Origin: Ancylostoma caninum
Lineage: Eukaryota; Nematoda; Chromadorea; Rhabditida; Ancylostomatidae
DNA: 64,000 bases
Direction of reading: 5' to 3'
Assembly: GCA_037903475.1 (NCBI GenBank)
Contig: JBAJFG010000232.1
Coordinates: 1,426,001-1,490,000 of the forward strand
The position numbers were made by a program, and so were the translations under genes. The notes below the pieces were generated by a model. The model was not told where the DNA came from, did no database searches, and worked only from the letters and a program-made list of their open reading frames with translations. Position 1 is the stretch's first letter; the number at the start of each line of letters is the position of its first letter. Shown one piece after another: positions 25,401-33,496 of the stretch.

Positions 25401-25846
25401 TGAAGACAGACGAGTTCTCTAAGAACAAATGTCACACGATTTCCTTGAAAAGACACCTTATTCCACTAAAAAACTAATACAGCAACAAAAAAATTACATA
25501 CTATAGGTATGGACGAAGCGATGAGGATTTGGTCCTACACAGATGGCCACCTCACGTATAGAGCGACGATATCTTGATCGAAAGACACTTCTCAGAACTT
25601 CTCTGACCTAAATACAACGTAAGTAGTTACGAAATTTGTCCACAACTAGCATCCAGAACTAACCTTAGCGATGCCATTCAACGTCTTCACAATGCCGGGC
25701 GGCGGCGATGGAGGCATAAGCGATAGCGGGCACGGTAGAAGCCCATGATTCAGTAATAATGACTGCATTGCAAGATCAAGGCACTGTAACGATGAGTGGA
25801 TGCACATACACCGCCCAGTGTGCATCTTATGGCTAGTGCAGGACAT
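16411..25846 (-). CDS. Conserved gene of unknown function, split by an LTR retrotransposon in intron 3 (3' end unresolved)
   Basis: Six minus-strand exons join in phase: 25664-25846 (ATG 2 bp downstream of a CTTCAG acceptor, possibly a trans-splice site), 25502-25607, 25258-25370, 17208-17302, 16846-16989 and 16411-16538. More exons must follow to the left. The first five exons have good sites except the fifth donor, which is poor. The protein is soluble-looking, with a proline run (MPPSPPPG), a basic stretch (RSRYRRS) and acidic, serine-rich parts. I do not recognise it with confidence. The pattern of a helix followed by REVAICVGPNPHRFVHTY faintly recalls the Mad2-binding p31comet family; that is a guess. 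The start lies about 220 bp beyond the stop of the TTC14-like gene on the same strand, an operon-like spacing. Intron 3 (17,303-25,257) contains a whole Ty3/Gypsy element; without it the intron would be about 160 bp. Confidence 0.6.
17404..17407. other. Left target-site duplication, CGAA
   Basis: Four bases immediately before the 5' LTR. The same CGAA follows the 3' LTR at 25198-25201. Ty3/Gypsy integrases make 4-5 bp duplications, so this marks the insertion point. Confidence 0.75.
17408..17749 (+). repeat. 5' LTR
   Basis: 342 bp starting TG and ending CA, repeated at 24857-25197. Differs from the 3' copy only by one extra T (TTTT versus TTT) near the right end. No clear TATA box was noted. 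Confidence 0.95.
17750..17767 (+). other. Candidate primer-binding site
   Basis: TGGGGGCCGAC directly follows the CA end of the 5' LTR. The leading TGG would pair with the CCA end of a tRNA primer, as expected for LTR elements. I did not identify the tRNA. Confidence 0.6.
18162..20184 (+). CDS. Ty3/Gypsy Gag and start of protease (frame break inside gag)
   Basis: The N-terminal Gag (ATG 18162, just after a TTTATTTGCAG acceptor-like site) is an acidic, glutamine-rich coiled-coil region running in one frame to a stop ending at 18542. The rest of Gag is in the next frame, open from 18463 to 20184. A +1 shift, or a one-base indel, is needed near 18,480-18,540. The long frame has a capsid-like region (about 19,110-19,640), a single zinc knuckle of the CX2CX4HX4C type (CHNCKKPGHFRRDC, near 19,819) and the aspartic-protease motif LLDSGSQ (near 20,083). 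It ends at an in-phase TAA at 20182-20184, inside the protease domain. Between about 18,935 and 19,047 another frame reads more like protein, so compensating indels are possible. Gag packages the element RNA; the protease cuts the polyprotein. Confidence 0.85.
20224..24822 (+). CDS. Ty3/Gypsy Pol with long C-terminal extension
   Basis: 1,532 residues from the first ATG. The frame is the same as the gag-protease frame and stays open back to the TAA at 20,184. Order: end of protease (motif LVLGTNTL), reverse transcriptase with catalytic YLDD (residues 396-399), RNase H (IHTDAS near 550, TDHQPL near 620), and integrase. The integrase has an HH-CC zinc module (about 766-806) and catalytic D834, D894 and E930, with DD35E spacing, then a GPFRV module near 1076. 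These residues are all intact. From about residue 1130 to the end (about 400 residues) there is an extra region I cannot assign. It has cysteine/histidine-containing and helical parts and a lysine-rich, NLS-like tail (EKKKRKIPKR). It has no obvious signal peptide or membrane span, so it does not look like an envelope. Confidence 0.95.
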   Translation: MNFKGAVRLSIRLKNGPKQRVAFFVMKGSDGRLVLGTNTLKVLGYSLCKVEDNQQIPEPKRSNTVKGKPCQKRKVKNYEKSGNSTDQDNAKVVARVYIKPGETKTVEVTAPNCGKENILWSSDKMVPDVICAANNTTVRIPITNSSTESRMYRSGEAVGHWDTTKMVEETPLHYANMLERTTPSPPERTATLLQLLQENKSDHENDALWQNLVEANNDVFAVTDQELTQTTLIEHDIETGSAEPIRQKARPIPLGTRIALRQILLDLQERNIIQPSKSSWASPIVLVQKKDGTLRLCVDYRRVNQVTRTDSYPLPTIDAMLQNLKGKKVFSTLDLSSGYWQIKLSPSGQEKSAFTTTEGLYEFKVLPFGLASSPLVFQRLMHAVLGHLLGDEVACYLDDVMIATSTAERHLEVLEQVFDAFRKANLKLNPRKCVLFERKVEFLGHMVDAEGVHMDPRKVSSIVDYPLPQSRTELRTFIGMCSYYRKFVLGFSKFAGPLHELTSEKQPFTWTPERVHAFEELKKIITSAPVLSQPDIEGARSGRKPFKIHTDASYLGLGAVLSQEGDDGLLHPVYFASKGLTKSERNYHITDLEALAVVFALRKFHMFVYGLRVEVCTDHQPLMALFTRSNVSARVLRWALELQKYNLKMVYLKGAANKVADALSRGTANTQDWERSDPMPNELIVATMAEEHKWTSQLRTDPVYGKVITALENDDVQHKVEIPGLARSYTTADFVLFQGYLCFVDKENFRKVVPREHRKEVFLDAHSALLAGHFGPQKILRVLSKEFFWETMRKDVLQWADECKNCILHNQKSEMTPPLKPILTTKPYEMIGIDILEMGLTSSGNRYILSVIDHFTKYGGAYPVDSKSAETVARVLFEKWMAESCRFPRCILSDQGGEFDNKLLSELSKILGIRQVFTKGYNPRENGLTERFNKTVIQLLRKKVEIPMEWDKMLPYCVIAYNTTPHDSTGESPFFLLHGFDAYIPRNSMSDTRISTYMVDLDSYINEMLVGMKLAHAHAQECNENARQKMKAAYDKGNKVIERPLTLGDRVYMRVPAEKASSKHPKLVNEWTGPFRVIDLSDNSALVTLINANEDPKRVPFDQLRKLPRGVDDEPVQTTKNRARRGRPKRNKIAKISCFRVEIGDPRTDPLHLLYPCTCGIFNQKAQVALPGLRNNLARTKKVKNLFELANVASIALEPAWGEWRKENELTKKQSTHLTVIGLSCAISAHRSFCHDFAVAVREKEGHRLHHPDIFAQNPGYDISAFYAQAIARREHLTQFDDDDMPTNSIILALPQSFAKVETEVEREPSVKFVVYNHLDDMADQLNKIAISASILWVWPNRMPRSDQMRRCMQAIERHLQCGGTLDCFPAPFEKCSKDEWDDLRRVCIEAVRMLTGPARGFDARVVDHYGSLVDSVPILHPALSLGISPRKGGDRFQGWQVLVFLEQLREAASNTLRLPKFKLKPRKKPENLASSQGPTTSQDKNERGNDDEPEKKKRKIPKRPELMYLRDPKKKKEEQAPNMKQRGRGPY
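24857..25197 (+). repeat. 3' LTR
   Basis: 341-bp direct copy of the 5' LTR. The bases just upstream (GAGAGAACCGGCG) are only a weak polypurine tract. Confidence 0.95.
25198..25201. other. Right target-site duplication, CGAA
   Basis: CGAA directly after the 3' LTR, matching 17404-17407. Confidence 0.75.
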
Positions 25847-26064
25847 TCTGAAGGTACTGTTAACCCTCATTGCAAAAAAAAAAAACCCGAAATGATGACA
25901 ACAATAGTAACAGGAGTTCAGTAATAACGGCATAAACCGGCAATGAAACGCAAGAAACACAACAAAACTTATTAAAGCAAACTTTATTTTCACCTACCAG
26001 TAAAGGCTCATCAAACAACAAAACCAAAACAAATTAGCTATAATAACAACAAACAGCACATCCA

Positions 26065-28488
26065 TCATTTCTTCTCTCGTAACGCCTTTATGAACTCCTC
26101 CATTTCCCGTAGTTTTTCACGATTGTCGTGTCTTTCACGTTTCCGTTCCCGTTCAGCTTCTTGCGTTCGGCGACGCTTTCGCTTCTCCTCTTCGATGTCT
26201 TCACGACTATTACGTCGAGACTTCGACTTGTTCCTACCTTTTTCCACTGAAAAGTCAAGCGATTTTCTCGACTGTGCAATGGATTCCAAACTTTCTTCAT
26301 CAGTCACTAAATAGGTCAATAGTTTAAAAACAGTTTCAGACGTCAATAACTGAACAACCCACAAATTTCCACCGAAGGGCTCCTCTTCTTCTTGTCCAAT
26401 TTAGCCAGCGCCGTCCTAGCTCTTCGGTCCTCCTTTATTCGCAAAACCTTTTCGAACTTCGCTCTAGCAGTTTCCACATCACCTTGCACTTCCAATCTAT
26501 AGAATAGCAATTTTAATAAGAGAGAACAGCTCTCGCTAAGGAATTTCGTTCTTCAAAACACCTATACGATTCCTAGACCTGGGCACCACAATTTCCATGA
26601 TTAGAACAAATGCTAGACTGAATCACTAGACTAATTCCCTATACGAATCACACACTAACCTCAGCTCCAGCATTTCTGTTTGCTTTTGAGGTATAACAGC
26701 ATGTTCTTCGTAATAAAAACCCTTGACAAACTCCTTGTCCTCTTACCATAAATCCTGGGCATTTTCGGTTGACTTATATCATATCTTCAATACTTTTTCT
26801 GCCATACAGTTGTTACTGGAACACGTTTCTTGGCCAATGCTTCAACAATACGTCGTTTTCAAAAGCTTAAAAGTGGATCTGTTCTCTCCAATCAGCGCCT
26901 TAGCCCATCGAATAGCTCTTCTGACCTGTACGTGTTCCAATAACAACTTGTATGGCAAAATTTTAAAAAATCAAAAGTTAGACCAAATTAATGAAAGAAG
27001 AATTTGTGATTTGGAGGAAATTTCCATACTTCTTAGGATAAATGCAGAACAGAATGAGTACAATTACTATCGATGATCATTTTTATATGTTGAAAACGCT
27101 ACTTGCTGAACATATGAGATGGGCAAAGAAGAACAAAAGAAAGCGCACAGAAATAAAGAAAACAGACTCACAAAGAAGCATGCTTTACTAGCGTCTCCAC
27201 CATGTAGTTGCGAGCGTTGGAATGCGTCGGTGCCAAAGCCAACGCCTGGTCAAAATCAGCTTCAGCCAACGCATAGTGCCCATTTGTCGAATATCTGCGT
27301 GATGCGACGCAAAAACAATGGTGTGCGAAGTGGGCACGAATTCAGAACTCACGCTGCGCCTCGCGCTACTAGTGCTTCGACGCAATGTGGGTTGATTTCG
27401 AGCGCTTGGTTCAGGGTGACGATGGCTGATTCCCTGTTTCCTGATCGCATTTGTTCCACGCCTCGAACCACGTACTCTTCAGCAAGCATCTCGTTCTGTC
27501 GTTTTCGAAGAGCAGACGCGGGTTCGGCTCTGTCCTAAGTGGAGGAAATGCAGATGACTATGCGACTAAAGATGAGTATGCAAGAAAATTGAAGATTATG
27601 CATAGGCTCCACACTCTAAGCATCATGTTGAAGGTGCTGTGTTGACTACTAACCCTTTCTATTCCTTCTATATTCAAAAATGAATATGGTGAGACAGTAG
27701 GAAGTCGCAGAGCTTCTGCTAGATAGGTATTCCGCAGCATTCCGCTATTTTCCACGTATTCCCAATAGCGAGAATGTCGTGGCATGTCACGACCATTCCT
27801 AAAACACTGAATTCAGTATCAAAAATGCGCTTGTGATCTGAACTGTGATAGAGGGGTGTGACAGTCAATGAAAACCCTTTTCACCAAGTAAACGCATAAC
27901 AGGAGTAGCATCAAATGTTAAGTGACTTACCTGAAATACTCGGGCAGTTCATTGGACGCGAGCGGGGGAGCCTCAATAATAAAAATTGAAAGAACGAAAT
28001 GAGCAAAGAAGAAAACACAACGTTTCTCTCCAAACAAAAAGGGAACAGCTCAGCTATGGTACAACATTTGCGTACTATAGAATGAAAAATAAGAAAAAGA
28101 GGTAATCAAATGCATTGGCACAAAATCTTACATCAAAACACGAAATGAATCAAACATACTTCTAGGAGTTCAACTTTCACTGGTTGCACGCTACTTACAC
28201 GGGCTTCTAGATACTGCCCAACGGCGACTCGACGTGATAACGCCGATAAAGGTGTCAGAAGCTGGAAAATGTTCGCCTAGCCCGTGATAAAAGATAAGCT
28301 GCTGCAAAACAACTAATCCTTTGATCAGTAAACGATAGCTAACCTGTAAATCCAGCCATTCCAAATCCCGCTTTGTTCGTGTGGCAAAGCATAGTGGCTT
28401 CACGTATGCTCCAACGACGTCACACTTTTTCACCTTCACGATGAGAATATCTCCAACGCGAGCATCTTCTTCAAACTTTTCAATTGCA
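26065..28488 (-). CDS. TTC14: TTC14-like S1/TPR protein (5' end not found)
   Basis: Minus-strand exons join in phase: 28344-28488, 28199-28261, about 27931-27972, 27654-27798, 27353-27534, 27189-27294, 26660-26739, 26363-26496 and 26065-26306 (TGA). One small S1 exon between the second and third may be missing. The first exon gives an S1-like strand pattern (VGDILIVKVKKCDVVGAYVK). Two TPRs follow (QALEINPHCVEALVARGA and ALALAPTHSNARNYMVETL), then an acidic/basic helical tail (SKSRRNSREDIEEEKRKRRR). Domain order, the CVEALVARGA and PTHSNARNY motifs and the charged tail match animal TTC14, an RNA-linked nuclear protein of poorly known role. The N-terminus lies upstream of 28,488 and I could not place it. 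The unknown gene starts about 220 bp downstream on the same strand. Confidence 0.8.
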
Positions 28489-30033
28489 CTGAAAGGGGTT
28501 GAAAGAAATCACGATTTAACGTCTACATTTTTCCCAAAAAACACCCATACCACCAAAACAATGTTTTCTTGAGAAGACTAAAAAAAAGGATAAGAAATGT
28601 GATTTTTCCAGGATTATATACCACAAGTACCAGCAGATGAATGGCATCAGGCTCAAAAGTGGAAAGTGTGTATGAGACCCTCATTTTTCTTGCGCGTGAA
28701 CGTCTAGTGCCTCGTAAATGGCAAAAAAAAAAGGAATCTCCATCTACTCAGCATGAAGCAAAAGAATCTCCTGATGTTTCCTTTAGGCCAATCAAAACAA
28801 AAATAAAACAATTGCTGCAATTTACGATGCGTATTCGATCGTAACATAGTAGCTGTTAAAAGCTCAGAAACCCCGTAAAGGGGGAGCTACTACGAGAGAC
28901 GAAAAAAAAAAACGGAAAACAAAAAAAAAATATCATAGAAGAAAAGAGAATGAACAGGATATGAAGCAATCATACAAGTCGGGTGCATTAAAAATAAGGC
29001 ACAAAATGGAAAAAAAAAGAAAAGTGAGGCAAAAAGAAAGATTCAGCCTTGACCTTACGGCCGACTATAACTTCTAAATGCCTCAGCTGAGCGAACAATG
29101 GCACTCTAACGCATAGGTCACCTAAACATCGCTATTATAATGGGGCTGGATGACCTCAGAGGGAGGTTACTTGGCCGGCCAGCTGACCGGATTTGAATGT
29201 GTTTACTCTACCGGCACGCTGCAGTGCTACCTCTTAATTAACGCGCATTGCGAAATCTCATTGGAATTACGGCGGCGATAGCTACGTAATAAAAAGTAGC
29301 GAGGGTTAAACAAAACACATGTCGAAAACTGAAAGCCAAGATTAATAAACCAATGAATAATTAAAAATAGAAACTAAAGATGTGACCTGTTTGCCGTCCC
29401 ACCAGACCTTTTTGGAGTCCGCGAGGAACAGCTACAAAGCACCGAGAAATGGGGGTCCATTTTCACATCAATAAGAAGATATATGCGAAAGAAACTCTTA
29501 TCTGTTAACAATCAACCAGTGACTGAGGAATATGAGATTTCAATAACAAACTTCTGATATTATACCAAAGAGCAAGTGGGACATAACGTAGCTATTCTCG
29601 TCAAAATTCGATCTTGCTCGTCAATGAAGAAGGTCAAGAAAACTAGTAACTCGGAGGTTTCCGTCAAATCTGACAGCTCAAGGTAGCGCTCAAACTTTTG
29701 AGAGATCTGACAGCAAAGAAGAACAGGGAGAGGACGAAAGCAATTCGGCAGAAACATTAAGAGATTACTACTGATGTGGAGGAGGAAAAGTTTTAGAACT
29801 ACAGTGCTGTAATGTGGTAGTACATGCATTTTCTTTTGCATAACCAAACGAATAGAAAGGAGCAGCATGAGCACGAAACAACAAAAATGAGTACGATATA
29901 TGACGGTAATCTCCTTAAAAGCTTATTCAAACGCGTTATCTCTGGACGGAACACTGTAAGGTGCCATAAATTGATAAGCCAACCAATATTAATTAAATTC
30001 AAAAGCTGTAGTATTGTCACCATCACCTCGAAT
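28489..30033. other. Region upstream of the TTC14 body; missing 5' exons expected here
   Basis: Must contain the first exon(s) of the TTC14-like gene. One candidate is a minus-strand stretch near 29,575-29,715 beginning after a CTGTCAG acceptor, with a helical reading (ISQKFERYLELSDL). I found no phase-matched link to the exon at 28,488. AT-rich elsewhere. Confidence 0.3.
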
Positions 30034-30333
30034 GTAATATTTTGCCATTGAGTGGCAATGTGATAAACAAGTGCCTCAAAAACAACATTCAGTTTTGTAA
30101 TTCTACTTTAAACTATGATAAGGAAGGCAACATGACTAAAGTGAAGATCAGGATGAAACTAGATGTAAAAAATCACCACCAAAGTAATATTTTGCCATTG
30201 AGTGGCAATGTGACAAACAAGTGCCTCAAAAACAACGTTCAGCTTTGCAATTCTACTTTAAACTATAATAAGGAAGGCAACATGGCTGAAGTGAAGATCA
30301 GAATGAAACTAGAAATAAAAAATCACCTTGACT
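30034..30333 (+). repeat. Two 150-bp tandem units in one open frame
   Basis: Units 30034-30183 and 30184-30333 begin GTAATATTTTGCCATTGAG and are aligned without gaps. The differences seen are mostly transitions, and many change the amino acid. The plus frame 30042-30362 stays open through both (units start PLSGNV and contain NSTLNY). No start context, splice sites or known domain support a gene, so I call it a repeat with a possible exon. Confidence 0.75.
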
Positions 30334-30644
30334 CAGAAATCCTTTCGGCAAAGCACTCATAAGCAGGCACGGACGAAACCGACGGCAGATCCAGTAGCAG
30401 CCCTTCTTGCGAATTTGGTATTTTAGATACAATTTCTCTGGCAGCACTCCGTATGCCACGTCGTTTTCCTCGACTACTGCTCATCGGATTCAAACGACTA
30501 AAATGTCGTGATGGTTTGAGGCACTAAACATATCCTTCCATTACTTTGAATAATTTTATGAACAAAAATTTTCATGGAACAGGTAGAGTGATGGCCGATC
30601 GTTGTTGCGCCACTAGACAAAGGGGGCCGCGTCTCATCACTCGT

Positions 30645-30718
30645 CAACCCAGGTTGATACGCATTAACCCAAGCATTGATCCTTTGAGTTAACGCGTATC
30701 AACGTGGATTAACAACTG
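30645..30718. repeat. Fold-back sequence
   Basis: A stretch containing CAACCCAGGTTGATACGCAT is mirrored by ACGCGTATCAACGTGGATT, giving an imperfect stem with a short loop. It is part of a run of adjacent inverted-repeat elements. Confidence 0.6.
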
Positions 30719-30775
30719 ATGCAGTGCTGTCTCATTGTCCGCAGTACAATAACGAATGATGTTCAACGTATGTAC

Positions 30776-30930
30776 AGAGAACTCCAAATGGACGCAGTCA
30801 AGAGTCACGACTGCGGCGCGGCTCTCTTGGGCAGAGTCACCGGAGCTCAGCATAGTGTGCGCCTGCGTCTCTGCCTATGAGAGCTGCGCCCCGATCTCGA
30901 CTCTTGTCTACGTACGTTTGGAGTTTCCTA
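30776..30930. repeat. Small inverted-repeat element
   Basis: The left end GAACTCCAAATGGACGCAGT and the right end, complementary to GAAACTCCAAACGTACGTAG, form imperfect terminal inverted repeats of about 30 bp. No coding content. It abuts the next element. Confidence 0.6.
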
Positions 30931-30948
30931 TATATAAAAGGCAATTTA

Positions 30949-31186
30949 AGGGTAATTTATACTAGCTGCGTGCGTCAGTCGCGCATCAGTCGCACGCATC
31001 CGTTTGCAAAGGATTTTCCATGAAGACCGGTCAACACGGCACGTACATCCTCAATGAAAAGAACGCGCGGCCGCCGCGAGGCACTAAATGCGTGCGTCTG
31101 AGCTGCGACTGCGATGCGACTGGGCCCTATTCTTCATCATATAGACGCACGCGCATCAGTCGCACGCACCCAGTAAAAATTGCCCT
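30949..31186 (+). repeat. GC-rich 238-bp MITE, copy A
   Basis: Starts AGGGTAATTTATAC and ends near AAATTGCCCT, with GACGCACGCG/CGTGCGTC-rich subterminal inverted repeats. Highly similar to copy C at 36345-36582 (same length) and to the inverted copy B that directly follows. No open frame, so non-autonomous. Confidence 0.85.
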
Positions 31187-31426
31187 TCACACTGGATGCA
31201 TGTGACTGACGCGCGTGCGTCTATACGATGAAGAATAGGGCTCAGTCGCATCACAGTCGCATCGCAGTCGCAGTCCACACGCACGCGCTTACGGCCTCGC
31301 GGCGGCCGCGCGTTCTTTTCATTGAGGATGTACATGCCATGATGATCGATCTCCATGGAAAATCCCTTGCAAATGGATGCGTGCGACTGATGCGCGCCTG
31401 ACGCACACAACCAGCATAAATTACCG
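31187..31426 (-). repeat. GC-rich MITE, copy B (inverted)
   Basis: Near-complete reverse complement of copy A, joined tail-to-tail to it. The pair would form a long hairpin. It ends AAATTACCG at 31426. Confidence 0.85.
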
Positions 31427-33496
31427 TTATGTAAGCAAAGATACATTCAGAAGAACTTGGTCGACTTCTGCAACGCTCACTCATTGGCCATATGGTTATC
31501 TCTATCTGAGTATCACAGAGGACCGTTATCTCTGGCCTTCTCTAACCGTACGACCAATTACAGAATTGCTCGCGATCATTTGAGGGAGGACAAACGTTGC
31601 GGAAATCGGCCAGGCTTTTCCTACTAGACTGCATGTGTCAAAAGCGACGATAGTAGAGTACTGGTGTACAGATAGTCGTTGCCGCTGAAACTCACTACAA
31701 CTTAAGAGCTGATAGAGGAATTTCTAGCGTGTTTAGAATAGTTGTCGATTCAGAAACTAACTGGCAACTCCGAAGTTCTTCTGTGTTCATTGCAAATAGC
31801 TATTAACTTTAGTATTTGTAGTGAATAAAAAAAAATGAAAATAAGAACAAAACATATGTTGACGGATCCACTCTTTCTGGGATGATCAAACCATTCAAAT
31901 TTTTTTTATTCCTCATTTAAGCGACTAGGTGCCCAAATGCATTTTCTAGGAATTGAGAAAACAGTGAGTTAATTGCTTTAATTTTAATTCTACAGCGTCT
32001 AAGGCGAAACTATTTGAAGTCGCTTTCACGCCATCCAGGAATCACCAGCATGGAATGAACTGGTCATTTATTATTCAACTCAAAGAATGCGAATCAAAGT
32101 GGTGTAGAAAAACTACACTAGTTATAGTTAGGTAAAGTTGACTAAAGTGTGTTGAGTTAGAATTTGAGAAAAGGCCATCGGAACTTTGACTTCTTTCCAT
32201 TTATTCAGAACATCCGCCTTCAGGAGAACTTCTCGAACGAAATTAGCGGCGCGAATTTTGAAAAAAAGACATTTGTTCTTACTTTGATGGTGAAGACCTT
32301 TCTATATCTCCAATATCGTCAGTGAAACGAGAAAGAAATAGATACATATAGCTACTGATCACTTTCTGCGAATGAAGTGCGGATTTTAAAATAACCATTG
32401 AAAAAACTAATAGCATCTGTATGGATAGGCGTCACCAGCATTTACCACAAGTGACGTCAGTGTTGTTTCATGTGCAATTACGTATCTATCGAAAGATCAA
32501 AAAAATGTAGATAAAAATCAGCAATAAAGTGTGCTGCACCCAAAAGTAAACCATAAAATTAATTATGGTTAATAAGGTTTTAGCCCTTGGAGTACTGCCA
32601 CAGAAGTAATACCAGCATCAACCACTGCTCACACCTCAAACCAACACCTAAGATACTTGATGGAGCTACCTGTTGATACGCTTTACACATGAGATTATGT
32701 TCATCTTTATGCAAACACTATATGTATACCTGGGTGAGTACATCAAGAAGAGGCAAATATACAGTAAAGGTAGGTGACCTAAAATACTCGTAAATCACTT
32801 TAGTGACTGACTAAACAACCGTGAAAGACAACTAGAGCTATGGTTCTAGACCGCAATTTAAAATTACACTAAATACTTGATGAAATTATCTGAAATACAA
32901 TAATCTCACGATTGCACATACAAACGAAGCTAATAATAAACATGAATCTGACAGTGAATCTGTGAAATAAATGCCTATCAACAATTTAATGTGCAGTGAT
33001 CAACATAATCTCTTTGAAAGAGGAAAGAATTTGGTGCACTAGCCCATGAGCCAGAATCATATGCATTAGAGTATATACTAATCTCGAGTGAAAACAACTA
33101 TTTCTTATTGGCAACATAATTGATCAGGATAAACTTTGAGAGGGAACCCCTAACTGTAACAAAAGCAACTGGTTACCTAAATGAGAAGGGAAAAAAATGC
33201 CCTAAATAGAATTCTTAGGTCACAGAGATACATAAATACTACATATCGATAATAAAATGCATGCAAAAAATAAAAGCAATCAATGAAGCCGTTGAAAGAG
33301 AAAAACGCTAATCGATAACGAATCAGTACGAAATGCAACACGTGGATGGCCAGCATCAAAATGCATGACTCATTATAACTACTTTCAAACATAGTAAAGA
33401 AAACAAAAAAAAATTGAGAAGTCACACCTACAAAGAAAGAATTCGTCTTGGCAGGAGGTCGACAATCTCGCTTCAATCGATGGCAGTGTAGAGCAA
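31427..33496. other. Gene-free AT-rich region
   Basis: About 2 kb downstream of the last visible lem-3 coding part. No conserved frame, splice-joined exon or clear repeat was found. Confidence 0.5.
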
